Source of the DNA: an uncultured Devosia sp.
Lineage (GTDB): Bacteria > Pseudomonadota > Alphaproteobacteria > Rhizobiales > Devosiaceae
Length of the DNA stretch: 21,553 nucleotides
NCBI GenBank assembly: GCA_946480655.1
Contig: CAMLKN010000008.1
Span: 1 to 21,553 of the forward strand
Reading direction: 5' to 3'
Positions 1-7,494 of this stretch are shown piece by piece. The notes under the pieces were generated by a model. The model did not search any database and was not told the DNA's origin. It saw nothing but the letters and a program-made list of their open reading frames with translations. Position 1 is the stretch's first letter. Each line of letters starts with the position of its first letter. The position numbers were made by a program, and so were the translations under genes.

Positions 1-1802
1 CCCGCCAGTATCACGGCATTCCCGACTACCAGCCCGGCGTCAAATATCACCCCGAGCAGTGGGACCCCAACGGCGCGGCCCCGTACCAACTCTCCTGGCT
101 GCCCTTCTGGCCGCAGGATCTCGGCCAGGTCTTTCACCTGCACGGGCCCGGAGACGCGCATTGGCCGGCCCTTCACAACTGGTCCCACCCTACTCTTGCT
201 CAGACCATTGCCCCTCCGGGTCAGGTCCTGCTCATCGCCAATCAGGCGATCTACCTCGAGGACAACGATATTCTCGATCTGGTGGGGGGCGAAATTCCAG
301 AACTCGACCCGCTTCTCAGCCAACGCCTGCTCGAGCTTGCAGCACGGGCCGAGGCCATCGACCTGCTGGATGCCTTGGGCATGCCGCACGGGCCTTCCGA
401 TCTGGGAGCCATCGTCACCACATCACATGAGATCCTGTCCGAACTTCCCGGCGGCAACCCCACTGTCGTGGCCTCGGGGCCGACCCTGTCCGGTGGCTTC
501 CTCAACGGTGAGGCGACCATGGAAGCGCCCCTGCTCGATGACCTGCTGCCCGAACCCTTCCTGCCGGACCCGCAAGCCGAACCCGATCAGGTCAGCTACA
601 TCATCAAGACCCAGGATGAAGTCGGCGACGTCGGACTGACATTGCAGGCTGGCGCCAACATGGCCATGAACGCCGCCGTACTGAGCAATGTTGGCCTCCT
701 GGGTGGCGTCATTGCCGTGGCCGGTGACGTGTACCGGATCGACGCCATCATCCAGTCAAATGCCCACAGTGACACGGACCATGTCGACGGGCAGGATATC
801 GAAACCGGCGACAATGGCACCCAAACCTACAACTACGCTTCGTTCTCGCATGTCCCCATGCTCTACGCCGCCCCCGTGCCTGAGGGCGAGGAAGCTGGGG
901 GCGGGCCGGAAAACTGGGCCATATGCGTCGTCGATGGCGACCTGATCTTTGCTCAGTGGGTGGTGCAGACCAACTTCGTCCACGACAACGACATTCACGT
1001 GTTGACGGAGACGGGTGCCTATTCGAACTTTGTGACCGGCGCCAACCTGGCGCACAACATGCTCGACTTCAGCGATCTGGGGAAGGTCTATGACCTGATC
1101 CTGATCGGCGGCAATCTCTACGATGCCAATATCATCAAGCAGGTCAATGTGCTGCTTGATGACGACTGCATCACTGTCGGCGGCGGTCCGGGCAGCACCG
1201 CCAATTCCAGTGGCAACCTGCTCTATAACGGTGCCAGCATCACCAATATGGGGGCGCAGAACTGGCTTGAGGGCCTGCCCCAGCACTATCTGGAGGCCCT
1301 GGAACGGCTTTCTTCCGGCAATGCCAAGATTCCGGATGGATTTGCCGATGACCCCGCCTTTGCCGGCTTTGATGGCATCTCCGTGCTGGTGGTGACCGGC
1401 AATGTCTATGACCTTCACTATATTGGCCAGACCAACGTGGTCGGCGACGCCGACCTGGTTGCCTCGGCCGAAGCGGCGGCTTTGCAGGAGGCGGTCGACA
1501 ACGGCAGCGATTGGGATATTTCCACGGGCGAGAACGCCTTGGTCAACACCGCATCGATCCTCGACACCGACAGCCTGGGGGACGTCGCCTATGTCGGCGG
1601 CGAACTCTACTCGGATGCCGTGCTGATCCAGTCGGATATCCTCGCCGGCCCTTCGGACGATGATCCCGACGCCTTGGTCTACGAGGCCATCGCCTTCCTG
1701 ACCACCGACGATTGCGGCAACGTCTTCGAGGCAGATGACGGGATCACATTGGTTCCCGCCGATAGCCAGAGCGTGGACGTCTTGAGTTCCGTTCTGACCT
1801 AG
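1..1802 (+). CDS. Repeat-containing protein, probable type I secretion substrate (5'-partial)
   Basis: The reading frame is open from the first complete codon (base 3) to the TAG at 1800-1802, about 599 codons, so the true start lies before the window; the GTG at 282 is internal. The visible protein is acidic, rich in Asn, Asp, Gly and Ala, and has few basic residues. It carries about six imperfect copies of a unit reading roughly G-[ND]-[LV]-Y-x3-I-I-Q-[TSV]-N-x4-D-x-D. I see no RTX GGxGxDxxx nonapeptides and no known enzymatic domain. The last residues (SVDVLSSVLT) resemble the small and hydrophobic C-terminal ends of type I secretion substrates. It lies 9 bases upstream of a type I ABC permease/ATPase and HlyD adaptor, so I infer that it is their cargo. 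Function and family are not recognised. A cell-surface or matrix protein is possible; nothing in the sequence proves export. Confidence 0.75.
   Translation, partial: RQYHGIPDYQPGVKYHPEQWDPNGAAPYQLSWLPFWPQDLGQVFHLHGPGDAHWPALHNWSHPTLAQTIAPPGQVLLIANQAIYLEDNDILDLVGGEIPELDPLLSQRLLELAARAEAIDLLDALGMPHGPSDLGAIVTTSHEILSELPGGNPTVVASGPTLSGGFLNGEATMEAPLLDDLLPEPFLPDPQAEPDQVSYIIKTQDEVGDVGLTLQAGANMAMNAAVLSNVGLLGGVIAVAGDVYRIDAIIQSNAHSDTDHVDGQDIETGDNGTQTYNYASFSHVPMLYAAPVPEGEEAGGGPENWAICVVDGDLIFAQWVVQTNFVHDNDIHVLTETGAYSNFVTGANLAHNMLDFSDLGKVYDLILIGGNLYDANIIKQVNVLLDDDCITVGGGPGSTANSSGNLLYNGASITNMGAQNWLEGLPQHYLEALERLSSGNAKIPDGFADDPAFAGFDGISVLVVTGNVYDLHYIGQTNVVGDADLVASAEAAALQEAVDNGSDWDISTGENALVNTASILDTDSLGDVAYVGGELYSDAVLIQSDILAGPSDDDPDALVYEAIAFLTTDDCGNVFEADDGITLVPADSQSVDVLSSVLT
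225..1664 (+). repeat. Six degenerate protein-level repeats in the putative secreted protein
   Basis: The units start near bases 225 (weakest), 717, 927, 1101, 1389 and 1590. Each contains a short beta-prone stretch followed by Gln-x-Asn and an acidic cluster, for example GNLYDANIIKQVNVLLDDD (third complete unit) and GNVYDLHYIGQTNVVGDAD (fourth). The four intervals between the five clear units are about 174-288 bases. Most units are preceded by an Asn-Ala/Asn-Gly segment (NAAVLSNVG, NYASFSHVP, NGASITNMG, NTASILDTD). The similarity is in protein, not DNA, so this is an old repeat array rather than a recent tandem duplication. Confidence 0.65.
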
Positions 1803-1811
1803 GGGCAAACC

Positions 1812-4127
1812 ATGACCGTATATCCAGACGACGAGCCGCGCAAACCGGACCTGGACGGTGTTGATCGCATCGACGGATCTGAAGGCGACGACAACACAGA
1901 GGGCTATCTCCACCAGATCGAGAAGGCGGCCGATGAGCTCTCCCAAATGGCCGGTGATGGCAGCAGCACAGGGAACGGTGCGGTGTCCGACCTGCATACG
2001 GAAGAGACCGAGGCTCAACTTTACGCGGCGGTCGAGGTGGCCATTTCCGGCGACCGACGGCAGGCTTCGACAATGGAGGATCGTAGCCGCCGCATGGAAA
2101 TTCAGGAGCCCGACAAGCCGGCAGCACGCGTCGAACGGATGGCCGGCCCACAGCCCAGCGAAGACGTCACCACGGCGCGCCCCTACACAGAGCCACCATC
2201 GCGCGGTGCGTCTGCGTCGCCATTGTCCCCCATAGTCGATGTCGATCGCGGGCCGATCCTGGCCGAGGACGAGGATGATGAAGAGACTGATGAAAGGGGG
2301 GTGCAGCTTGCGGCCAAACCCACCAGGGGCGAGGGTCGAGAACGCGGCACATCCGAGGCCCGCAACGACAACGGCGCCAACTTTCACCGGCGGGTAAAGC
2401 CGGTCAGCTTTGCCGAGGCCTACCACAATGCCTTCAGCACTGTACGCCGCAATCTGGCCTTGGTGATGTTCCTGACCGTCTTCGTGAACATCCTGGTTCT
2501 GGCCATCCCGGTATACCTGTTCCAGATGTCCGACCGTGTGCTGACCAGCCGCTCGCTGGATACTCTGGTTATGCTCACCGTCTTCGTATTCGGAGCAATC
2601 GTGGCCCAGGTTCTGCTCGATGCAACGCGGCGGCACATCCTCATGCGCACCGCCGTGGAGGCAGAGGTGCAGTTGGGTGCTCCAGTCCTCAGCGCCGCGG
2701 CACGGGCTTCGCTCAACAGCAATGGGCGGGAGTATCAGACCCTGGCCGATCTTCAGCAGATCCGCTCATTCCTCACCTCGGGCACCCTGCTGGCCTTCCT
2801 CGATTCGCCAATGGCGCCGCTCTTCGTCCTCGTGGTCTACCTTATCCATCCGCATCTGGGCTACATCGTATTGGGCTCGTCGCTGGTCCTGCTGCTGATC
2901 GCGACGATCAATCAGCGGGTGACGGCACAGCCCTTTGGCGAGGCGAACAGCTATCTCAGCCGTGCCAATGCGCATCTGGAATCGATGTCGCGCAATTCCC
3001 AGATCATCAACGCTCTGGCCATGATCCCCGAGGCCGTTCGCATCTGGGGCAAGGACACCGCCGGTTCGCTCAAGGCTCAGGTCCGGGCACAAGACCTCAA
3101 CATTGTCTTTGCAGCGCTCTCCAAGGCCACACGCCTGGTCACCCAGGTCTCGCTGCTGGGCTGGGGCGCCTATCTCGCCCTGGGCGGTCAGCTGACCGGC
3201 GGCATGGTAATCGCAGCGTCCATTATCGCCGGCCGTGCCCTTGGCCCCATCGAGGGTGCCATCGAAGGCTGGAACAGCGTCGTCCAGGCCCGCTCCGCCC
3301 TCGGCCGGGTCCGCACCCTCCTGCAGAACTCGCCGCTCAACTTTGCACGTCTCCGCCTGCCCTCCCCGCAGGGCCGCCTTGACGTAGAGCGGGTGCTATT
3401 CGTGCCGCCGCCCAACAAGAAGGTCATCCTCAACGGCATCACCTTCTCGCTGCAACCCGGCGAGTCTCTGGCAATCATCGGCAGCTCGGGGGCCGGCAAG
3501 ACCACGCTGGGCAAGATGCTGGTCGGCTCGATCCTGCCCACTTCGGGCAGCGTGCGGCTCGACCTTATGGACCTGCGCAACTGGGATCAGCGCCAGTTCG
3601 GCGAAAACGTCGGCTACCTGCCCCAGGACGTGCAACTGTTCCCCGGCACCATCAAGGCCAACATCGCCCGCATGCGTGAGGACATCTCAGACCGCGCCAT
3701 TTTCGATGCCGCCGTCCTCGCCGATGTGCACGAGCTGATCTCCACGCTGCCGCAGGGCTACGAGACCTATGTCGCTGGCGATGGCTCACCTCTTTCGGGC
3801 GGGCAGAAGCAGCGCGTGGCGCTGGCGCGGGCCTTCCTCGGCAATCCGCGCCTGGTCGTGCTCGATGAACCCAATTCCAACCTCGACAGCCAAGGCGAGG
3901 CGGCACTGGCGAGGGCTCTCAAGCATGCCAAGGAGCAGAACATCACCGTGGTCACCATCACCCAGCGCCCTGCCCTGCTCAACTGCGTCGACAAGATCAT
4001 GGTGCTCAACAATGGCGCCGTGACCCTGTTCGGGGCCCGAGACAAGGTCATGGCAACCCTCTCGCAGCGGCGCGCCGCCAATCCCGCCGGCGTCATGGAA
4101 ACCTCTATGCAGGGAGCGGCAGAATGA
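1812..4127 (+). CDS. Type I secretion system permease/ATPase (PrtD/HlyB type)
   Basis: This is an inner-membrane ABC exporter half-transporter of 771 residues. Residues 1 to about 195 form a hydrophilic, acidic, probably disordered extension, with an EDEDDEETDE cluster around 152-161. The membrane domain starts with a helix at about 214-236. The nucleotide-binding domain has Walker A GSSGAGKTT (557-565), a Q-loop (YLPQD), signature LSGGQ (661-665) and Walker B VVLDEP with Glu686. At the H-loop the usual THRP reads TQRP, with Gln718 (bases 3963-3965). PrtD-family proteins are normally about 550-600 residues, so the extension explains the extra length. There is no C39-peptidase-like catalytic motif in the extension. 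An AGGGG ribosome site 6 bases before ATG supports the start. The gene overlaps the HlyD gene by 4 bases (ATGA), and the two should work as one complex with a TolC-like protein encoded elsewhere. Confidence 0.92.
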   Translation: MTVYPDDEPRKPDLDGVDRIDGSEGDDNTEGYLHQIEKAADELSQMAGDGSSTGNGAVSDLHTEETEAQLYAAVEVAISGDRRQASTMEDRSRRMEIQEPDKPAARVERMAGPQPSEDVTTARPYTEPPSRGASASPLSPIVDVDRGPILAEDEDDEETDERGVQLAAKPTRGEGRERGTSEARNDNGANFHRRVKPVSFAEAYHNAFSTVRRNLALVMFLTVFVNILVLAIPVYLFQMSDRVLTSRSLDTLVMLTVFVFGAIVAQVLLDATRRHILMRTAVEAEVQLGAPVLSAAARASLNSNGREYQTLADLQQIRSFLTSGTLLAFLDSPMAPLFVLVVYLIHPHLGYIVLGSSLVLLLIATINQRVTAQPFGEANSYLSRANAHLESMSRNSQIINALAMIPEAVRIWGKDTAGSLKAQVRAQDLNIVFAALSKATRLVTQVSLLGWGAYLALGGQLTGGMVIAASIIAGRALGPIEGAIEGWNSVVQARSALGRVRTLLQNSPLNFARLRLPSPQGRLDVERVLFVPPPNKKVILNGITFSLQPGESLAIIGSSGAGKTTLGKMLVGSILPTSGSVRLDLMDLRNWDQRQFGENVGYLPQDVQLFPGTIKANIARMREDISDRAIFDAAVLADVHELISTLPQGYETYVAGDGSPLSGGQKQRVALARAFLGNPRLVVLDEPNSNLDSQGEAALARALKHAKEQNITVVTITQRPALLNCVDKIMVLNNGAVTLFGARDKVMATLSQRRAANPAGVMETSMQGAAE

Positions 4128-5461
4128 CCGTCGTGAACGCACACGCAGTCGATCTCGAGTGGTATCGCGACGTCCCGCGCTCGATCCGCCGCCATGCCAT
4201 CTTCGGCGTCAGCCTCGTTGCCGTCGCGTTTGGGGGCTTTGGTCTTTGGGCAGCCACGGCACCCTTGGCTGCCGCAGTCATCTCGCAGGGCACTTTCGTG
4301 GCCACCGGGCAGAACAAGATCATCCAGCACCTGGAAGGCGGCATCATCGAGGATTTGGCGGTACGCGAAGGCGAATTGGTCAAGGCCGGGCAGGTTCTCG
4401 TCACTCTCGACGACACGGCGGCACTGGCAACCGAGCGGCAACTGCTATTGCGTGAACTACGGCTGGAGGCCATCCTCGCGCGCCTCAATGACGAGGCGCT
4501 CAATGCCCGCAGCTTCACCGAGCCCGAAGGCGATCCGGAGGCGATGAGCGCCGAAGCGAGGCAGGTCTATGACAGCCAGAGGGCGCATTTCGTGTCCTGG
4601 CGCGAAAAGCTCGACAACGATCTGGCGCTTTACCAGCACAATGTCGACGCCCTCAACTTCCGCCGCGACGGCCAGCAAAGCCAGCTTCAGTCCATGGAGC
4701 GGCAGCGCGAATTGCTGCTGTTCGAGCTGCAGGCGCGCACGACCCTGCTCGAAAAAGGCCTGGTGACCCGCTCGGAGGTTATGGAACTGCAGCGCGCCGT
4801 GGCCGATGCGGACGGCGACTTGGCCCGCCTCGGCGCGGAAATCCAGGAGATCGACGCACAAATATCCAAGTATCTGGGCGAAATGGTTCAGGTGCAGGAT
4901 GCCGCACGGCAAACGGCGCTCAACGAGGTTCAGTCGGTCGAGATCGAACTCGATTCCGTGCGTGAGCAGATCCGTCACGCCCGCAATGTGCTCGACCGCA
5001 CCCAGATCCGTTCCCCCGTCGACGGCAAGGTCATTCGCATTCACTACCACACCACGGGCGGCGTGGTTGAAAGCGGCAAGCCCATCATGGAGATCCTTCC
5101 CAGCGGGGTGCCGCTCCTGATCGAGACGATGATTTCGCGCAACCAGATTGACGACGTGCGGCAGGGCGAGCCTGTGGCGATCCGCCTGATCGCGCTCAGC
5201 CAGCGCACGACGCCGGTGCTCGAAGGCCGGCTCGATTATCTCTCGGCGGACTCGATCCGGGAGGGCGCTTCCGACGGGCAGCCCGAGGTCTATCTGGCGC
5301 GGGTAACCATCCCCACCGAGGAGATCGCCAAGGTGCCCGGCTTTGTCCCCACGCCCGGCATGCCGGCCGAGGTCATGGTGCAGACCGCCGAGCGGACGTT
5401 CCTGGATTACCTGGTCAGGCCCATCAGCGACAGCATGAGCCGCGCCTTCCGGGAGAACTGA
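4124..5461 (+). CDS. Type I secretion periplasmic adaptor (HlyD/PrtE family)
   Basis: This 445-residue membrane-fusion protein bridges the inner-membrane exporter and an outer-membrane channel. A short cytosolic N-terminus is followed by one membrane helix (about residues 26-44) and the typical adaptor start TAPLAAAVISQGTF. The biotinyl/lipoyl-like half-motif QHLEGGIIEDLAVREGE follows. A long heptad-rich coiled coil comes next (about residues 100-285), then the second lipoyl half (RSPVDGKVIRIHYHTTGGVV) and a beta-barrel region. Length fits PrtE/HlyD (about 430-480). The start ATG overlaps the stop of the ATPase gene and has GGGAG 7 bases upstream, indicating translational coupling. The partner TolC-type protein is not in the window. 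Confidence 0.93.
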   Translation: MTVVNAHAVDLEWYRDVPRSIRRHAIFGVSLVAVAFGGFGLWAATAPLAAAVISQGTFVATGQNKIIQHLEGGIIEDLAVREGELVKAGQVLVTLDDTAALATERQLLLRELRLEAILARLNDEALNARSFTEPEGDPEAMSAEARQVYDSQRAHFVSWREKLDNDLALYQHNVDALNFRRDGQQSQLQSMERQRELLLFELQARTTLLEKGLVTRSEVMELQRAVADADGDLARLGAEIQEIDAQISKYLGEMVQVQDAARQTALNEVQSVEIELDSVREQIRHARNVLDRTQIRSPVDGKVIRIHYHTTGGVVESGKPIMEILPSGVPLLIETMISRNQIDDVRQGEPVAIRLIALSQRTTPVLEGRLDYLSADSIREGASDGQPEVYLARVTIPTEEIAKVPGFVPTPGMPAEVMVQTAERTFLDYLVRPISDSMSRAFREN

Positions 5462-5488
5462 CTGTCGCCGACCCGGCACGCCCGGCCG

Positions 5489-6103
5489 TCAGCCCTCATA
5501 CTTCTCCAGGAACGCCTCGATGCCGAGGGCGCGGAAGTCGGGCAGCGCCGCATGCAGCTGTTCGTGGCTCCAGTCCCACCACTTGAGCGCATCGAGGCGG
5601 CTGGCGACGTCGTCGGAAAACCGCTGCCGGATCGTGCGCGCCGGCACACCGACGGCAATGGCGAAGTCCGCGACGTCCTTGGTCACCACGGCATTGGAGC
5701 CGATGATCGCGCCATTGCCGATGGTCACGCCCGGCATGATCACCGCGCCATGCCCGATCCAGGTATCGTGGCCGATTTTGATGTCATTGCCGGCCCGCCA
5801 GTCAAAGAAGTCCCGGTCGTCCTCCTCGCCCTCGAAATACTGGGCCGACCGATAGGTGAAATGGTGGAGCGAAGCGCGCTCCATCGGGTGCATGGAGGCA
5901 TAGATGCGCACATTGGCGGCGATATTGGAGAACTTGCCGATCCTGGCATAGGCGATCTGGGTGCCGCCGACGCAATAGGAATAGTCGCCCATGCTGGACC
6001 AGGCGAGGTGGCAATGGGCGCCCACTTCCGTGTAGCGGCCCAGCGTCGACTGGGTGACCTTGGCGGTTTCGTGAATGAAGGGCGTTTCGCCGAGCTTTTT
6101 CAT
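5489..6103 (-). CDS. Phosphonate-locus hexapeptide-repeat transferase (XAT/CAT-like)
   Basis: A 204-residue left-handed beta-helix acyltransferase-type protein. Isoleucine-patch hexapeptides are clear (IGKFSNIAANVRIYA, then IKIGHDTWIGHGAVIMPGVT and IGNGAIIGSNAVVTKDV), followed by the VGVPARTIRQRF ending common to xenobiotic acetyltransferases. The HTF motif (residues near LHHFTYR) matches the chloramphenicol-acetyltransferase-like subgroup. I chose the ATG at 6103 because GAGG lies 5 bases upstream; the frame continues 94 codons further without a better site. It diverges from phnF across a spacer with PhnF-like operators, and relatives are known as a phosphonate-metabolism transferase family next to C-P lyase genes. 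I infer acetylation of an aminoalkylphosphonate or an intermediate, analogous in role to PhnO, but the substrate is not visible in sequence. Confidence 0.88.
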   Translation of the reverse strand: MKKLGETPFIHETAKVTQSTLGRYTEVGAHCHLAWSSMGDYSYCVGGTQIAYARIGKFSNIAANVRIYASMHPMERASLHHFTYRSAQYFEGEEDDRDFFDWRAGNDIKIGHDTWIGHGAVIMPGVTIGNGAIIGSNAVVTKDVADFAIAVGVPARTIRQRFSDDVASRLDALKWWDWSHEQLHAALPDFRALGIEAFLEKYEG

Positions 6104-6200
6104 GGGGACCTCAGTTGGCCGCGGGTTCTGCTGGTCTTGGGAAGGCTTCCTGCCCCGTCTCCTACCCATCCTCCGTGACACGGCGACGACAAAGCCCATC

Positions 6201-6212
6201 TCATTCGAATGA
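6201..6212. promoter_or_regulatory. Putative PhnF operator 1
   Basis: A perfect 12-base palindrome, TCATTCGAATGA, in the 199-base spacer between the divergent transferase and phnF. It is identical to the cores at 6282-6293 and 12759-12770. It lies 97 bases upstream of the transferase start, on that gene's side of the spacer. GntR/HutC regulators such as PhnF bind short palindromes. Assignment to PhnF is inference from its position beside phnF and from recurrence only at phn promoters. Confidence 0.6.
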
Positions 6213-6243
6213 CCGGACGCATGCCTGTCGCAGACCTTTGCTA

Positions 6244-6277
6244 CCGTCATTCGAGTGTCACTGGCGCCGTCTACAAG
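6244..6277 (+). promoter_or_regulatory. Putative PHO box and -10 element of the phnF-M operon
   Basis: CCGTCATTCGAGTGTCAC (6244-6261) fits the PhoB target layout CTGTCA[TC]-N4-CTGTCA[TC]. The first half matches 6 of 7 positions. The second half, GTGTCAC, differs only at its first base if a final C is allowed. Ten bases further comes TACAAG (6272-6277), a 4 of 6 match to TATAAT; PhoB-dependent promoters typically keep about 10 bases between box and -10. Transcription would start around 6283-6286, inside operator 2. The region also resembles a degenerate copy of the TCATTCGAATGA palindrome, and the PHO-box reading explains where it deviates. Confidence 0.45.
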
Positions 6278-6280
6278 CAG

Positions 6281-6294
6281 CTCATTCGAATGAG
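6281..6294. promoter_or_regulatory. Putative PhnF operator 2
   Basis: A perfect 14-base palindrome, CTCATTCGAATGAG, 8 bases before the phnF ATG and at the predicted transcription start. A repressor here would block initiation of the whole phnF-M operon and give PhnF autoregulation. The right flank GTTGACG resembles the GTTAACG next to the site before phnC, so the two sites share 18 of 19 bases from TCATTC onward. Confidence 0.6.
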
Positions 6295-6302
6295 TTGACG
6301 AT

Positions 6303-7061
6303 ATGCGAAGCCAAGGACATTCCTGGGAAGAGACCCGGGACCGGATCAGCGAAGAAATTGCATCAGGCCGGCTGGCGCCCGACACTAGGCTGCCGTCCGA
6401 ACCTGAGCTCTGCGTGCTCTATGGCGTGCGCCGCCACTCATTGCGCAAGGCGCTGGCGGCCCTGGTCGCCGAAGGCAAGCTCAGGGTCGAACACGGCCGC
6501 GGCACCTTTGTCGAGCGCGCGCCCCTGCTCAATTATGTCATCGGCACGCGCACCCGCTGGCACGAAAACCTGATGAGCCAGGGCCTCACCGCCTCCGGCG
6601 AGACGCTGGCGGAGATGACTTTGCCGGCCAGCACCCGCGTGGCGGCCGCCCTCGGGATCGACAAGGACGCGCCGGTTCATGCCCGCTCCTGGCGCGGCTT
6701 CGCCAATGACCTGCCCATCAGCATGGGCTGGGCCTATCACGACGCCACGCGCTTCCCCGATCTGTCCGAACGCCGTCGCAATACGGGCTCGATCACCGAC
6801 GTCTACCGCTCCTACGGCATCACCGACTACCGGCGGCAGCGCACTACCGTCTTCACCCGCATCGCCTCGGAGAACGAGGCCGCCATGCTCATGCTCCGCC
6901 CGGGCCAATCGGTGCTGGTGGTGCAGAAGATCGACGCCGACCTCGACGGCCGGCCCATCGGCTTTTCCGAAGCCGTCTGGGCCGGTGACCGCGTGCAATT
7001 CACCTTCGAAACCGACCAGCCGACCATCACGACCACTGAGAGATCCCACGATGTTCAATGA
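6303..7061 (+). CDS. phnF: Phosphonate operon repressor PhnF (GntR/HutC family)
   Basis: A 252-residue transcription factor with an N-terminal winged helix (about residues 8-72; RLPSEPELCVLYGVRRHSLR holds the recognition helix) and a C-terminal UTRA ligand-binding domain (about 90-240). It aligns throughout with the pattern of E. coli PhnF (about 241 residues), including the HGRGTFV wing and the R-x-R-WHENLM-x-QG segment at the linker. It is the first gene of the C-P lyase operon and overlaps phnG by 11 bases. The ATG at 6303 leaves only a short leader and a weak ribosome site (GAG 8 bases upstream). It presumably represses its own operon, the divergent transferase and phnCDE through TCATTCGAATGA sites. 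The inducing ligand is unknown. Confidence 0.93.
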   Translation: MRSQGHSWEETRDRISEEIASGRLAPDTRLPSEPELCVLYGVRRHSLRKALAALVAEGKLRVEHGRGTFVERAPLLNYVIGTRTRWHENLMSQGLTASGETLAEMTLPASTRVAAALGIDKDAPVHARSWRGFANDLPISMGWAYHDATRFPDLSERRRNTGSITDVYRSYGITDYRRQRTTVFTRIASENEAAMLMLRPGQSVLVVQKIDADLDGRPIGFSEAVWAGDRVQFTFETDQPTITTTERSHDVQ

Positions 7062-7494
7062 AACCCCACCCGGCGGGGCCGATCACGCCCAGATGCTGGG
7101 CATTCTGGCCCGAGCCCGGCCCGAACACCTCAAGCGCCATGCCGAGGCCCTGCTGGCTGACCTGGGCGAGGTCACCGTCATCGCCAACCGCACAGGCCTT
7201 GTCATGGTGCCGATGCGCGACACCGTCGGCCAGGTGGATTTCCACCTCGGCGAAGTGCTGGTCAGCGAGGCGCAGATCACCAACCCGGCCGGCCATGTCG
7301 GCTACGGCATGGTGACCGGCCGCGACCTCGAGCGCGCCATGGCCATGGCCGTCGTGGACCTCAGCGTCGATGCACGCGGCATGGACGCGGCAACCGCCCA
7401 GTTCCTTGCCGGCGAAAAATCCCACATGGCGAAGGCCGATGAGATGCGCATGCGCCAGGTCGAGGCCACGCGTGTCGAAATGGAGACATTCTGA
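7051..7494 (+). CDS. phnG: C-P lyase core subunit PhnG
   Basis: A 147-residue protein, close to E. coli PhnG (150). It is part of the PhnGHIJ core; with PhnI, PhnH and PhnL it is implicated in transferring the phosphonate onto the ribose of ATP with release of adenine. The recognisable PhnG stretch is GYGMVTGRDLERAMAMAVVD (around residues 91-110), preceded by FHLGEVLVSEAQI. The frame is open further upstream, but the ATG at 7051 gives the right length and N-terminus and has GAGAGA upstream. It overlaps the end of phnF by 11 bases and shares one base with phnH (TGATG), so translation should be coupled. Confidence 0.93.
   Translation: MFNETPPGGADHAQMLGILARARPEHLKRHAEALLADLGEVTVIANRTGLVMVPMRDTVGQVDFHLGEVLVSEAQITNPAGHVGYGMVTGRDLERAMAMAVVDLSVDARGMDAATAQFLAGEKSHMAKADEMRMRQVEATRVEMETF

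Noticed and set aside
756..2636. Very long open frame (626 codons) on the minus strand
   Set aside because: It lies antisense to the repeat protein and the secretion ATPase, matches no family, and is expected from high-GC codon use in the real frames.
5552..6178. 208-codon plus-strand frame opposite the hexapeptide transferase
   Set aside because: The minus frame shows unmistakable hexapeptide repeats; the opposite frame has no recognisable domain.
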